A stretch of DNA of 64,000 bases, taken from Lewinellaceae bacterium. GTDB taxonomy: Bacteria > Bacteroidota > Bacteroidia > Chitinophagales > Saprospiraceae. Below the pieces are notes generated by a model. That model saw only the letters and a program-made list of their open reading frames with translations, did no database searches and had not been told where the DNA came from. The position numbers and the translations under genes were made by a program. Where the stretch lies: the NCBI GenBank assembly GCA_020636225.1, contig JACJYI010000002.1, positions 186,001 through 250,000 on the forward strand. The letters run 5' to 3'. Each line of letters opens with the position of its first letter. Position 1 is the first letter of the stretch. Of the stretch, positions 16,226 to 23,337 are shown piece after piece.

Positions 16226-17272
16226 ATGGAACGGACCAATCTGGCACTCGCCATTCAACATGTCCTGATCCAGACAGGGAATGCCATCTTACCCGGGATC
16301 GGCGTGTTGCGTCTGAAATATCATCCGGCCCGACTGAGTCGCCGGGAGGGAATGATCTACCCGCCATCGGAGGTGCCGGAATTCGAGGTCCTGGACGATC
16401 TTCCCGAACCTGAGCCGGGCCTGATACGCGAATATCTTCTGGCAGAACAGGAGGCCGACGAGGCGATCGGTGTGGCCCGGCTCAAGCGAGTACTTGCGGA
16501 TTTGAGGGAGTCCCTCGACCGGGACCAATCCGTCGAATTGCCCGAGGTGGGGGAGTTCTACAAGGAGGCAGGACGGATCGATTTTCGACCCGGATCGTTC
16601 AATTACTACCTGGAAGTGTTTGGCCTGGGCCCGGTACAGGCACGACCGGTGATGCGCAGGACTCCGGAGCAGGCCGCTCGCCTGGCTCAGGAATCCAGAG
16701 CGACAAGGCTGCCCGAAACCAAGACAGTAGCCCAGGTCAACAAAAGAAAAGATCGTTGGGTCTTACCTGCCTTGGCCACGGTACTGGTACTGGCCCTGGC
16801 AGGATGTATCTGGCTGATCCTGGCACCTCCCTCCCTGCCAACGGGAGTTTCGCAAGCCGGGTTGGATCAGGGGCCGGAATCGGTGGTGTCGGATGAAGAT
16901 ATGCCCAGGACCTCTGACCCGGGTGACCTGACAGAACAGATTCTGGGCGAGGATCCGGATACGGTCCAGCAGGCAGTGGAAGATATTGCGCCCACAGCTC
17001 CTCATGGGATGCGATCCAATGAGGACGAATCCACACCCCGGTTCGCCCAGAACCAGGTCCGGATCGTCGCCGGGCATTTCGCCAATCCGGAGAATGTGGC
17101 TGGTCTGATCGATCGCCTCAAGGAAATGGGGTTCAATGCACAAAGTGAACCCGGAAAAGGTGGATTGACACGCGTCTTTGTCCTGGTTGACCCTGATACT
17201 TCTGACGCGATGGAGATTCTGGCCCGCATTCAGAAGGATGTAGAGCCCACGGCTTGGATCTTGACACAATAG
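16226..17272 (+). CDS. HU-CCDC81-like and SPOR-domain membrane protein
   Basis: 348 residues from ATG 16226. Residues 1-135 or so (LALAIQHVLIQTGNAILPGI, later VELPEVGEFYKEAGRIDFRP) match the two CCDC81-like prokaryotic HU domains of Bacteroidota. One membrane helix lies near residues 172-194 (WVLPALATVLVLALAGCIWL). A Pro/Asp-rich linker leads to a C-terminal SPOR domain (VRIVAGHFANPENVAGLIDRL, quoted in part, ending in RVFVLVD). SPOR domains bind denuded septal glycan strands. HU-like domains may bind DNA or protein in the cytoplasm. A link between division-site peptidoglycan and the cytoplasmic side is an inference. The gene has its own promoter and stands ahead of kdsA. Confidence 0.8.
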   Translation: MERTNLALAIQHVLIQTGNAILPGIGVLRLKYHPARLSRREGMIYPPSEVPEFEVLDDLPEPEPGLIREYLLAEQEADEAIGVARLKRVLADLRESLDRDQSVELPEVGEFYKEAGRIDFRPGSFNYYLEVFGLGPVQARPVMRRTPEQAARLAQESRATRLPETKTVAQVNKRKDRWVLPALATVLVLALAGCIWLILAPPSLPTGVSQAGLDQGPESVVSDEDMPRTSDPGDLTEQILGEDPDTVQQAVEDIAPTAPHGMRSNEDESTPRFAQNQVRIVAGHFANPENVAGLIDRLKEMGFNAQSEPGKGGLTRVFVLVDPDTSDAMEILARIQKDVEPTAWILTQ

Positions 17273-17365
17273 ACAAATGATAATATTGTCAGGCATGGAA
17301 ATGGCCGACATATATACTTATTGTAAACTTTATTTAGCCTTCATTCAAAATTATATTCTGATTAC

Positions 17366-18226
17366 ATGAAAAATATAGACCTTCGCGGCATGAGATCCTC
17401 GGAACAGGTCTGGAGCTCACTCCTGGCTGACCAATCACCCTTCTTTCTTATTGCCGGTCCTTGCGTTGTCGAAGGCCGCGACCTGGTCTTCGAAGTGGGG
17501 GAACGGGTGAAGGCGATCTGCACCAACCTGGGGATACCCTATGTGTTCAAGGCATCCTACCGCAAGGCAAACCGGTCCAGACTGGATTCCTTTACCGGGA
17601 TCGGGGACCAGGAAGCCCTTTCCCTGATTCGGGAAGTGGGAGCCACTCTGGATCTGCCAACAACGACCGATATTCACGCCGACCAGGAGGCCGCCATGGC
17701 GGCTGAATACGTCGATATTCTGCAGATCCCGGCATTCCTTTGTCGTCAGACCTCCTTGCTGCTTGCTGCAGCGGACACCGGCAAGATCGTCAATGTGAAG
17801 AAAGGTCAGTTCCTCAGTGCTGAGGCCATGCGATATGCGGTCGACAAGATCCGCCAATCGGGGAACGATCATGTTCTTCTGACAGAGAGAGGTACCACTT
17901 TCGGATATCAGGATCTGGTGGTGGATTTTCGTGGTATCCCGACTATGCAGACTTATGCCCCGGTGATCCTGGATTGCACGCATTCGCTCCAACAGCCGAA
18001 TCAGGCGTCCGGCGTAACGGGTGGCCAACCACAATTGATCCAGACCATCGCTTCCGCAGGCATCGCCAGCGGGGTCAATGGACTCTTTATAGAGACCCAC
18101 CCTGATCCATCAAAGGCGCTCTCCGACGGAGCCAATATGCTCTCACTGGATAAACTGGAGGCATTGCTGGAACGGCTGGTCCGAATTCGTCAAGCCATTG
18201 AACCTGTTGAATCTGTTCCTGGATGA
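17366..18226 (+). CDS. kdsA: 3-deoxy-8-phosphooctulonate (KDO-8-P) synthase
   Basis: Condenses phosphoenolpyruvate with D-arabinose 5-phosphate to give KDO-8-phosphate for the lipopolysaccharide core. The 286 residues are a normal length. Signatures: FFLIAGPCVVEG near residue 27, FKASYRKANRSR (PEP-binding Lys; the usual KANRSS has Arg here), LDLPTTTDIHADQEA, DILQIPAFLCRQTSLL, VNVKKGQF, and the DCTHSLQQPNQASGVTGGQ block. The upstream 93 bases are AT-rich, with no exact -7 box. Closely related DAHP synthases of class I-beta look similar, but KANRS and TDIH favour KdsA. Confidence 0.93.
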   Translation: MKNIDLRGMRSSEQVWSSLLADQSPFFLIAGPCVVEGRDLVFEVGERVKAICTNLGIPYVFKASYRKANRSRLDSFTGIGDQEALSLIREVGATLDLPTTTDIHADQEAAMAAEYVDILQIPAFLCRQTSLLLAAADTGKIVNVKKGQFLSAEAMRYAVDKIRQSGNDHVLLTERGTTFGYQDLVVDFRGIPTMQTYAPVILDCTHSLQQPNQASGVTGGQPQLIQTIASAGIASGVNGLFIETHPDPSKALSDGANMLSLDKLEALLERLVRIRQAIEPVESVPG

Positions 18227-18254
18227 CGCCCTTTTACCGATAAATCCATGAATA

Positions 18255-18674
18255 ATGCGATCCCATTTGACCAGTCTTCTGTTTGTTCTTCTTCATGTTT
18301 CCTCCATGCAAGCCCAGGCAACTCGTTCGGTTGTCCAGGTGTTCAATCCTGCAGGCATCGAACGGATCATCCTGGATCTTTCCGGTGATGTAGAGATCCT
18401 GTCGGCTCCCGGACAACTCGTCCAGGTTGAAACGGAAGTGGTCATCACGAATGGTGGGGATCCCATTCTCAAGGCCCTGATCCTGGCCAAGCGATATAGT
18501 CTGGACAACAGTAGGGAAGGGGAATCCCTGCATCTGTTCTATCCACGTCGCCTGGCCCCGGTGAGTGTGCGAGGGACCACCCTGGATGAGCAGATCCGCT
18601 ATCGCATCTATCTGCCAGAGGGGTTGGAGGCCGTTATGAAGGAACGAGCTGCCGCGACTTCTGTGCCGGAATAG
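18255..18674 (+). CDS. Small secreted protein, first of a tandem paralogous pair
   Basis: 139 residues. A signal peptide ends near SSMQAQ, with Ala at -1, so the mature protein is exported to the periplasm or surface. The body is beta-rich: ERIILDLSGDVEILSAPG, then VQVETEVVITNGGDPIL, and DEQIRYRIYLPEGLEAV near the end. The pattern of a short self-measuring beta structure recalls DUF4097-like adhesin folds, but I cannot assign it. The next gene has the same architecture and shared words (ETEVV, RIYLP/RIYVP). It begins 28 bases after kdsA and may be in its operon. Confidence 0.6.
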   Translation: MRSHLTSLLFVLLHVSSMQAQATRSVVQVFNPAGIERIILDLSGDVEILSAPGQLVQVETEVVITNGGDPILKALILAKRYSLDNSREGESLHLFYPRRLAPVSVRGTTLDEQIRYRIYLPEGLEAVMKERAAATSVPE

Positions 18675-18707
18675 TCGACGAACGCACCAATACCGGTTTG
18701 CAGGCGT

Positions 18708-18715
18708 TATCTTCG
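18708..18715 (+). promoter_or_regulatory. Putative -7 box for the second paralogue
   Basis: TATCTTCG, 17 bases before ATG 18733. Its presence suggests the second gene of the pair can be expressed separately. Confidence 0.5.
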
Positions 18716-18732
18716 TCGAACAACTTTGTCAG

Positions 18733-19176
18733 ATGCATCTACGCATAATCCTCCTGGTATGGATTGGGACGGGGTGGGCCACCAACGCTTTCGGTCAGCT
18801 CAGGCAGATCCTGTATACCACCATCCCTGCTGATTCCATTTTGAATATCCGCATTGCCATGGATGATGACGTTCAGGTCAGGCCATGGCATAACAGCTCT
18901 GTCTTCATTGAGACAGAAGTGGTCCTGGCGACCTGCCAGGAAGGGATCTTCGACCACGTTGTCGCCAAGGGCCGGTATGCCGTAGTGTCGACCTCGCAAC
19001 CACCCCAACTGGTTGTTCGCCAGGGGGTGCCCAAGCGGGCTCCCCTGACCTCACCGAAAGGACCTTGCGATGAAACGATCATCCATCGGATCTATGTGCC
19101 CGATGATTTTCGTGAAGTGGATGGCAAGCAATGGAGTCGGCCTGAAAACCTGAACCGTTCGACGATCAACAACTAA
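18733..19176 (+). CDS. Small secreted protein, second of a tandem paralogous pair
   Basis: 147 residues with a signal peptide (MHLRIILLVWIGTGWATNAF-GQ). The mature part aligns with the preceding protein: NIRIAMDDDVQVRPWHN, then VFIETEVVLATCQEGI, then DETIIHRIYVPDDFREV. It contains two cysteines (in ATCQEG and GPCDET) that the first copy lacks, which could form a disulphide outside the cell. Function unknown. A tandem duplication with divergence is the simplest reading. Confidence 0.6.
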   Translation: MHLRIILLVWIGTGWATNAFGQLRQILYTTIPADSILNIRIAMDDDVQVRPWHNSSVFIETEVVLATCQEGIFDHVVAKGRYAVVSTSQPPQLVVRQGVPKRAPLTSPKGPCDETIIHRIYVPDDFREVDGKQWSRPENLNRSTINN

Positions 19177-19215
19177 TTCCGCTCGTCCCGTCTATCCGGG
19201 TTGCCGGCAACGCTC

Positions 19216-20814
19216 ATGGTGACTGCAATCGATCTCCGTGTTTCTCTGGAAACTGCTGAAGATGATTCCCTTCTACGACAGGCCCTCATCCGGAAAACCG
19301 GATGGCTGGATCAGGATATCCGGGTTGTCCGGGTGATCCGGCGATCCCTGGATGCGCGCTCAAGGCCCCCGGTGGTCCAGATCCGGCTGGAAGTATTTCT
19401 CCATGAGGAACCGGGTCCTGACCCGGTCATCCGGTCGGAGTTCCAGATGGTCGACCAGGCACCTGAGGTTCTCATCATTGGCGCGGGGCCTGCCGGTTAT
19501 TTCGCAGCGCTGGAGTGTCTTGCCCTTGGCTTGAAGCCCGTTGTCTTTGACCGGGGCCGCGATGCACGATTACGACGTAGGGATCTCCGAGATATTCAAC
19601 AGTTTGGCAAGGTCAATCCCGACTCCAACTATTGCTTCGGTGAAGGCGGGGCAGGAACCTATTCTGATGGCAAGCTGTACACGCGTTCGGTCAAGCGAGG
19701 GAAAATGGAACGCGTGCTTCGATTGCTCGTGGAGCATGGCGCACCGGAAGATATTCTCATCGACGCACACCCGCATATCGGCAGTAACAAACTGCCTCAG
19801 GTGGTCATGCGGATCCGGGACACCATTGAGCACTTTGGGGGTGAGGTCCATTTTGAAAGAAAGGTAACCGATCTGTTGGTTCAGAAGGATACCATCCATG
19901 GTGTTCAGCTGGCAGATGGCACGATCCGGGAAGGGGAAGCCGTCCTGCTGGCGACTGGGCATTCCGCCAGGGATATCTTCCGGTTGCTGGAGGTCAAGGG
20001 GATCGCCATCGAGTTCAAGCCCTACGCCCTGGGGGTCCGCATTGAACATCCGCAGCCATTGATCGACCAGATCCAATACGGTCAGCGAAAGCGCGATGAG
20101 TTGCTACCTGCTTCCAGCTATGGACTGACCTGCCAGGTAGACGGACGGGGCGTTTTCTCCTTCTGCATGTGCCCCGGCGGGTTGGTTGTCCCGACGGCGA
20201 CAAGTCCGGGTGAGATCGTCGTCAATGGGATGTCGATGTCCCGGAGGGACAGTCCGTTTGCCAATGCGGGTACTGTGGTCAGTGTCGACTGGGATGATCT
20301 GAAGCGCTATCATGACCAGGGGGTTTTTGCCGGTATGGCCTTTCAGGAAGAAGTCGAACAAACCATGTTTCAGGCGGGTAATGGCAGTCAACAGGCTCCT
20401 GCCCAGCGATTGACGGATTTCCTTCACGGCCGACTGTCCGCAAACCTGCCTGAAACATCTTATATCCCGGGTATCTATTCAGCCCCGCTGCATGAGTTGC
20501 TCCCTTCCTGGATTGCTCGCTCCCTTCAGCGTGGCGCGGAGCAGTTCAACCAGAAGATGCCCGGATATCTGACCAGCGAGGCGGTCGTGATCGGGACAGA
20601 AAGTCGGACCAGCTCTCCGATCCGGATTCCCAGGGATCCGATCACCCGAATGCATCCGCATGTCACCGGATTCTATCCGGTAGGAGAAGGTGCCGGGTAT
20701 GCCGGCGGCATCCTGTCGGCGGCAATGGATGGACAAAATAGTGCCATCGCCGTTGCCGGGTGGCTGAGAGACCGGGGAATTCTCCGATCTTCGTCCCATG
20801 AAGCATTTCATTGA
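19216..20814 (+). CDS. FAD-dependent dehydrogenase (COG2509-like)
   Basis: 532 residues. ATG 19216 (MVTAIDLRVSL) is preferred over TTG 19201. The N-terminal 90 residues are the small ferredoxin-like extension of this family (DSLLRQALIRKTGWLDQDI). They are followed by the Rossmann dinucleotide motif VLIIGAGPAGYFAALECLALG near residue 92, quoted in part. Further blocks are NYCFGEGGAGTYSDGKLYTR, GVRIEHPQPLIDQIQYG, FSFCMCPGG and, at the end, FYPVGEGAGYAGGILSAAMDG. These are typical of the uncharacterised NAD(P)/FAD-dependent oxidoreductases found across bacteria. Substrate unknown. The last 17 bases overlap the DoxX gene, implying cotranscription. Confidence 0.82.
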   Translation: MVTAIDLRVSLETAEDDSLLRQALIRKTGWLDQDIRVVRVIRRSLDARSRPPVVQIRLEVFLHEEPGPDPVIRSEFQMVDQAPEVLIIGAGPAGYFAALECLALGLKPVVFDRGRDARLRRRDLRDIQQFGKVNPDSNYCFGEGGAGTYSDGKLYTRSVKRGKMERVLRLLVEHGAPEDILIDAHPHIGSNKLPQVVMRIRDTIEHFGGEVHFERKVTDLLVQKDTIHGVQLADGTIREGEAVLLATGHSARDIFRLLEVKGIAIEFKPYALGVRIEHPQPLIDQIQYGQRKRDELLPASSYGLTCQVDGRGVFSFCMCPGGLVVPTATSPGEIVVNGMSMSRRDSPFANAGTVVSVDWDDLKRYHDQGVFAGMAFQEEVEQTMFQAGNGSQQAPAQRLTDFLHGRLSANLPETSYIPGIYSAPLHELLPSWIARSLQRGAEQFNQKMPGYLTSEAVVIGTESRTSSPIRIPRDPITRMHPHVTGFYPVGEGAGYAGGILSAAMDGQNSAIAVAGWLRDRGILRSSSHEAFH

Positions 20815-21211
20815 TCTGCTCGGCCGGATATGTCTGGCTGTCATCTTCCTGTTCGAGGCATATGACTCGTTCCGGTATTTTGATGAGACCAAGCAGCAAA
20901 TGGCTGAACATGGACTGGTCTGGCAACAGGATCTCCTGTTGTCCTGTGCGATCATGGCGCTGCTCCTGGGAGGGATCCTGCTGCTGATCGGTTACCGAAC
21001 CACCTTCGGTACCATCCTCCTCCTGCTGTATTGGGTACCTGTAACCTTCCTGGTCCATGATTTCTGGAACCAGCCTCCCCCCGAGCTGCGGTTGCAATCA
21101 ATCCTGTTCATGAAGAACCTCGCGGTCATCGGTGGCTTGCTGATCGTCATGGTCAATGGCAGTGGGCGCTACAGCATTAAACGACTGCTGGCCACGACCC
21201 ACGTCCCCTGA
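20798..21211 (+). CDS. DoxX family membrane protein
   Basis: 137 residues with four hydrophobic helices: LGRICLAVIFLFEAYDSF, LLLSCAIMALLLGGILLLIG, TTFGTILLLLYWVPVTFLVH, and NLAVIGGLLIVMVNG. The KNLAVIGGLLIV block is the DoxX hallmark. Members are linked to quinol or thiol oxidoreductases, but the exact role is not fixed. It overlaps the upstream FAD dehydrogenase gene, so a shared redox task is a reasonable guess. It ends one base before the stop of the convergent channel gene. Confidence 0.8.
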   Translation: MKHFIDLLGRICLAVIFLFEAYDSFRYFDETKQQMAEHGLVWQQDLLLSCAIMALLLGGILLLIGYRTTFGTILLLLYWVPVTFLVHDFWNQPPPELRLQSILFMKNLAVIGGLLIVMVNGSGRYSIKRLLATTHVP

Positions 21212-21212
21212 C

Positions 21213-22037
21213 TCAGTTACCCCGATCAGGAAGCCTGGTCCCGCAATGGTAGCAGAACTCTGCTGAGTCGCGATGATCCTCGGCCATACAGTGCGTGCAA
21301 ACTCGCGTCGTGGTTGCCTGGTGAGTTGCCTGGGACATGGCCACGGAAACGATTCCGGTTGGAACAGCGATGATCGCATAGCCCAGCACCATGACCACAG
21401 CGGCCAGGAACTGGCCCAACGGAGTTGCCGGAGAAATATCGCCGTATCCCACGGTGGTCAGGGTGACGATGGCCCAATACATCGAACGTGGAATACTGTC
21501 AAAACCACTGTTGGATCCCGCCTCGACCACATAGAGCAGGGAACCGATGAATACCACAAGGAGCAACACAGCTGTCAGAAATACCGTGATCTTCATCCTG
21601 CTGGCCCGCAGGGCTTCCAGGATGATCCGGCTTTCCTTGAGATGATCAACCAGCTTGAACACCCTGAATACACGGATCACGCGCAAGACCCGGATCGTCA
21701 GAAGATAATGGGTGCCGGGCAGGATCAGACTGATATAGGTCGGTAAAACTGCCAGGAGGTCGACGATGCCAAAAAAGCTGGTCGCATACCTGAGCGGCTT
21801 TCTGGCCAGCCACAGGCGTAGCAGGTATTCGATCGTGAACAGGGCAGTGAAAATCCATTCGAGTGTGTGAAAATATGCCCCGTACTTGATTTCCAGGCGA
21901 ACAATGCTCTCCAGGAAAACGGTCAATACGCTCAAGACAATGGCGACCAGCAAGAGGACATCAAAGGCTTTGCCGGCAGGGGTGTCGGATTCGAAAACGA
22001 TCTTCCACCAACGTTCGCGAATGGAGTCAAGAGACAT
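21213..22037 (-). CDS. Voltage-gated-type potassium channel with C-terminal zinc ribbon
   Basis: 274 residues. Six-helix ion-transport fold: S1 from about residue 22 (AFDVLLLVAIVLSVLTVFLE), and an S4-like helix with regularly spaced arginines (TIRVLRVIRVFRVFKLVDHL). The pore signature TLTTVGYGD near residues 188-196 defines K+ selectivity, and S6 follows. After S6 the chain ends in CTHCMAEDHRDSAEFCYHCG, a C-x2-C...C-x2-C zinc-ribbon-like module, instead of an RCK domain. The pore and S4 are seen directly; gating behaviour is inferred from the family. Convergent with DoxX. Confidence 0.85.
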   Translation of the reverse strand: MSLDSIRERWWKIVFESDTPAGKAFDVLLLVAIVLSVLTVFLESIVRLEIKYGAYFHTLEWIFTALFTIEYLLRLWLARKPLRYATSFFGIVDLLAVLPTYISLILPGTHYLLTIRVLRVIRVFRVFKLVDHLKESRIILEALRASRMKITVFLTAVLLLVVFIGSLLYVVEAGSNSGFDSIPRSMYWAIVTLTTVGYGDISPATPLGQFLAAVVMVLGYAIIAVPTGIVSVAMSQATHQATTTRVCTHCMAEDHRDSAEFCYHCGTRLPDRGN

Positions 22038-22173
22038 ACCGCTATGGGTCTTTGGACAAGTAAAGCTACAGGATAGATCAGAAACAGCCTCTGTGTGTCA
22101 CCGGATCCCTCGGGTCAGCGGCTGGTCCGAGTGTATTTCCGGCTTCCTGCCGGTGGAAAATGTTTAAATAGAG

Positions 22174-22181
22174 TACATTTG
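22174..22181 (+). promoter_or_regulatory. -7 box for the LytTR regulator gene
   Basis: TACATTTG, consensus match, 26 bases before GTG 22208. Just upstream, CCGGC and GCCGG (22138-22152 region) form a small inverted repeat. The remaining gap 22038-22207 shows no gene. Confidence 0.5.
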
Positions 22182-22207
22182 TTTGTCATGTATAATGCTC
22201 TAGTATC

Positions 22208-22969
22208 GTGATCCGGGCAGTTATTGTTGATGATGAACAATACGGCAGGGAGAATCTCCGGAACCTTCTGGGCAGGTACTGCCCGGAGGTGGAGGTCGTT
22301 GGTGAGGCCGATTCTGTCGAACGGGGTGTGCAGGTCCTACGTGACCCTGACCTGAAGCCGGATGTTGCCTTTCTGGATATCAATCTGCAGGATGGGTTGG
22401 TTTTCCAGTTGTTGAATGAACTGACGGATCGTCCTTTCGAGGTGATCTTTGTCACGGCCTACGAGCAATTTGCCGTGAAGGCATTCAAGTACAGTGCCAT
22501 CGACTATGTCCTCAAGCCGATTGATCCGGATGCGTTGAAGGAAGCGGTGGCGCAGATCCGCCCCGGGCGCCTTAACCGGATCGCCCAACGACTGGACGTT
22601 TTCCAGGGCGCGCTGGCCCAGCCTCATACCTATGAAAAGCTGACCGTATCTGCCTTGGATGGGATCTATTTCCTGAATCTGAAAGAGATTGTCCGATTTG
22701 AAGCGGACGATAACTATACGAACATCTATTTACAGGATGGGGGCAAATTGACTGCCTCCAAGACGATCAAGTCCTACGAGGATCTGCTGGCCAACCAGCA
22801 TTTTTTCCGGGTGCACAAGCGGCATATGATCAACCTCAATTTCATCCGGAAGTTTGTGAAAGGGGATGGAGGATACCTGGTGATGGATGATGGAAAACAG
22901 ATCGATGTCAGTCGTCGGCGGCGAACCGAATTCATCGAACGGGTCCGGAAATTACAGGAGGAACTGTAG
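22208..22969 (+). CDS. LytTR-family response regulator
   Basis: 253 residues, GTG start. Receiver domain at about 1-120: acidic pair Asp8-Asp9 in VIVDDEQ, phospho-acceptor Asp57 in VAFLDINLQDG, and Lys in YVLKPIDPDAL. The LytTR DNA-binding domain (about 150-253) shows GIYFLNLKEIVRFEADDNYT, FFRVHKRHMINLNFI and GKQIDVSRRRRTEF. It is the typical partner of LytS/His_kinase-type kinases, one of which lies 370 bases downstream (23338-25239) with a small peptide gene between. LytTR proteins bind two direct repeats about 21 bp apart, and such a pair is seen at 25244-25278. Autoregulation of the locus is therefore plausible, by inference. Confidence 0.92.
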   Translation: MIRAVIVDDEQYGRENLRNLLGRYCPEVEVVGEADSVERGVQVLRDPDLKPDVAFLDINLQDGLVFQLLNELTDRPFEVIFVTAYEQFAVKAFKYSAIDYVLKPIDPDALKEAVAQIRPGRLNRIAQRLDVFQGALAQPHTYEKLTVSALDGIYFLNLKEIVRFEADDNYTNIYLQDGGKLTASKTIKSYEDLLANQHFFRVHKRHMINLNFIRKFVKGDGGYLVMDDGKQIDVSRRRRTEFIERVRKLQEEL

Positions 22970-22998
22970 CTCTGGAGAGATTGGCTGGAAGAGGGAAT

Positions 22999-23016
22999 GC
23001 AGGCGGGATGGCCTGC
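22999..23016. promoter_or_regulatory. Inverted repeat downstream of the LytTR regulator
   Basis: GCAGGC and GCCTGC separated by 6 bases. No T-run follows directly, so it is a weak terminator or a protein-binding dyad. Confidence 0.35.
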
Positions 23017-23025
23017 GATCGTTTC

Positions 23026-23050
23026 AAATATAAAATAATGTTTATATTTA
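23026..23050 (+). promoter_or_regulatory. AT-rich dyad overlapping a -7-like box before the peptide gene
   Basis: AAATATAAA (23026-23034) and TTTATATTT (23041-23049) are perfect inverted repeats around a 6-base spacer. The right arm includes TATATTTA (23043-23050), one base off the -7 consensus. A regulator bound here would cover the core promoter of the peptide gene. Confidence 0.5.
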
Positions 23051-23107
23051 CCCCACTGAACCGACTGGAGTGACGTGAATGATCCCATCATTACCCAGCA
23101 TATCGTC

Positions 23108-23260
23108 ATGAAGTCAAAACCCAAGAAAACCCTGGAGCAACTCAAGCGGGATCTCCAGGTCCTCACCAAAGAGGAAATGCAACGGATCAAAGGTGGCAGG
23201 CCTGCAGTTCGTTTCAGCACGCGCAGGTTTGCGCGATGCGGAGGCAGGTTGCCTCAATAG
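23108..23260 (+). CDS. Double-glycine leader peptide (candidate signal or bacteriocin-like precursor)
   Basis: 50 residues from ATG 23108; an in-frame GTG at 23075 would add 11. The leader LTKEEMQRIKGG fits the double-glycine rule: Leu -12, Thr -11, Glu -8, Met -7, Ile -4, Gly -2, Gly -1. The predicted released part is about 20 residues, strongly basic (six Arg), with one Cys near its middle (RFARCGG). Such leaders are cut by the C39 peptidase of an ABC exporter, but no exporter gene is in the window. It sits between a LytTR regulator and a histidine kinase, the position of pheromone genes in Gram-positive ComCDE-type loci. A stand-alone bacteriocin or RiPP precursor is the alternative. The GTG has the better ribosome-site candidate (GGAG at 23067-23070). 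Confidence 0.6.
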   Translation: MKSKPKKTLEQLKRDLQVLTKEEMQRIKGGRPAVRFSTRRFARCGGRLPQ

Positions 23261-23337
23261 CCGGATTTCTTTCTGATTTTGCGCTCTTCTGGTCAGCTCC
23301 TATCTGTTGACCATCAACCTTCCATTATCTTTATACC

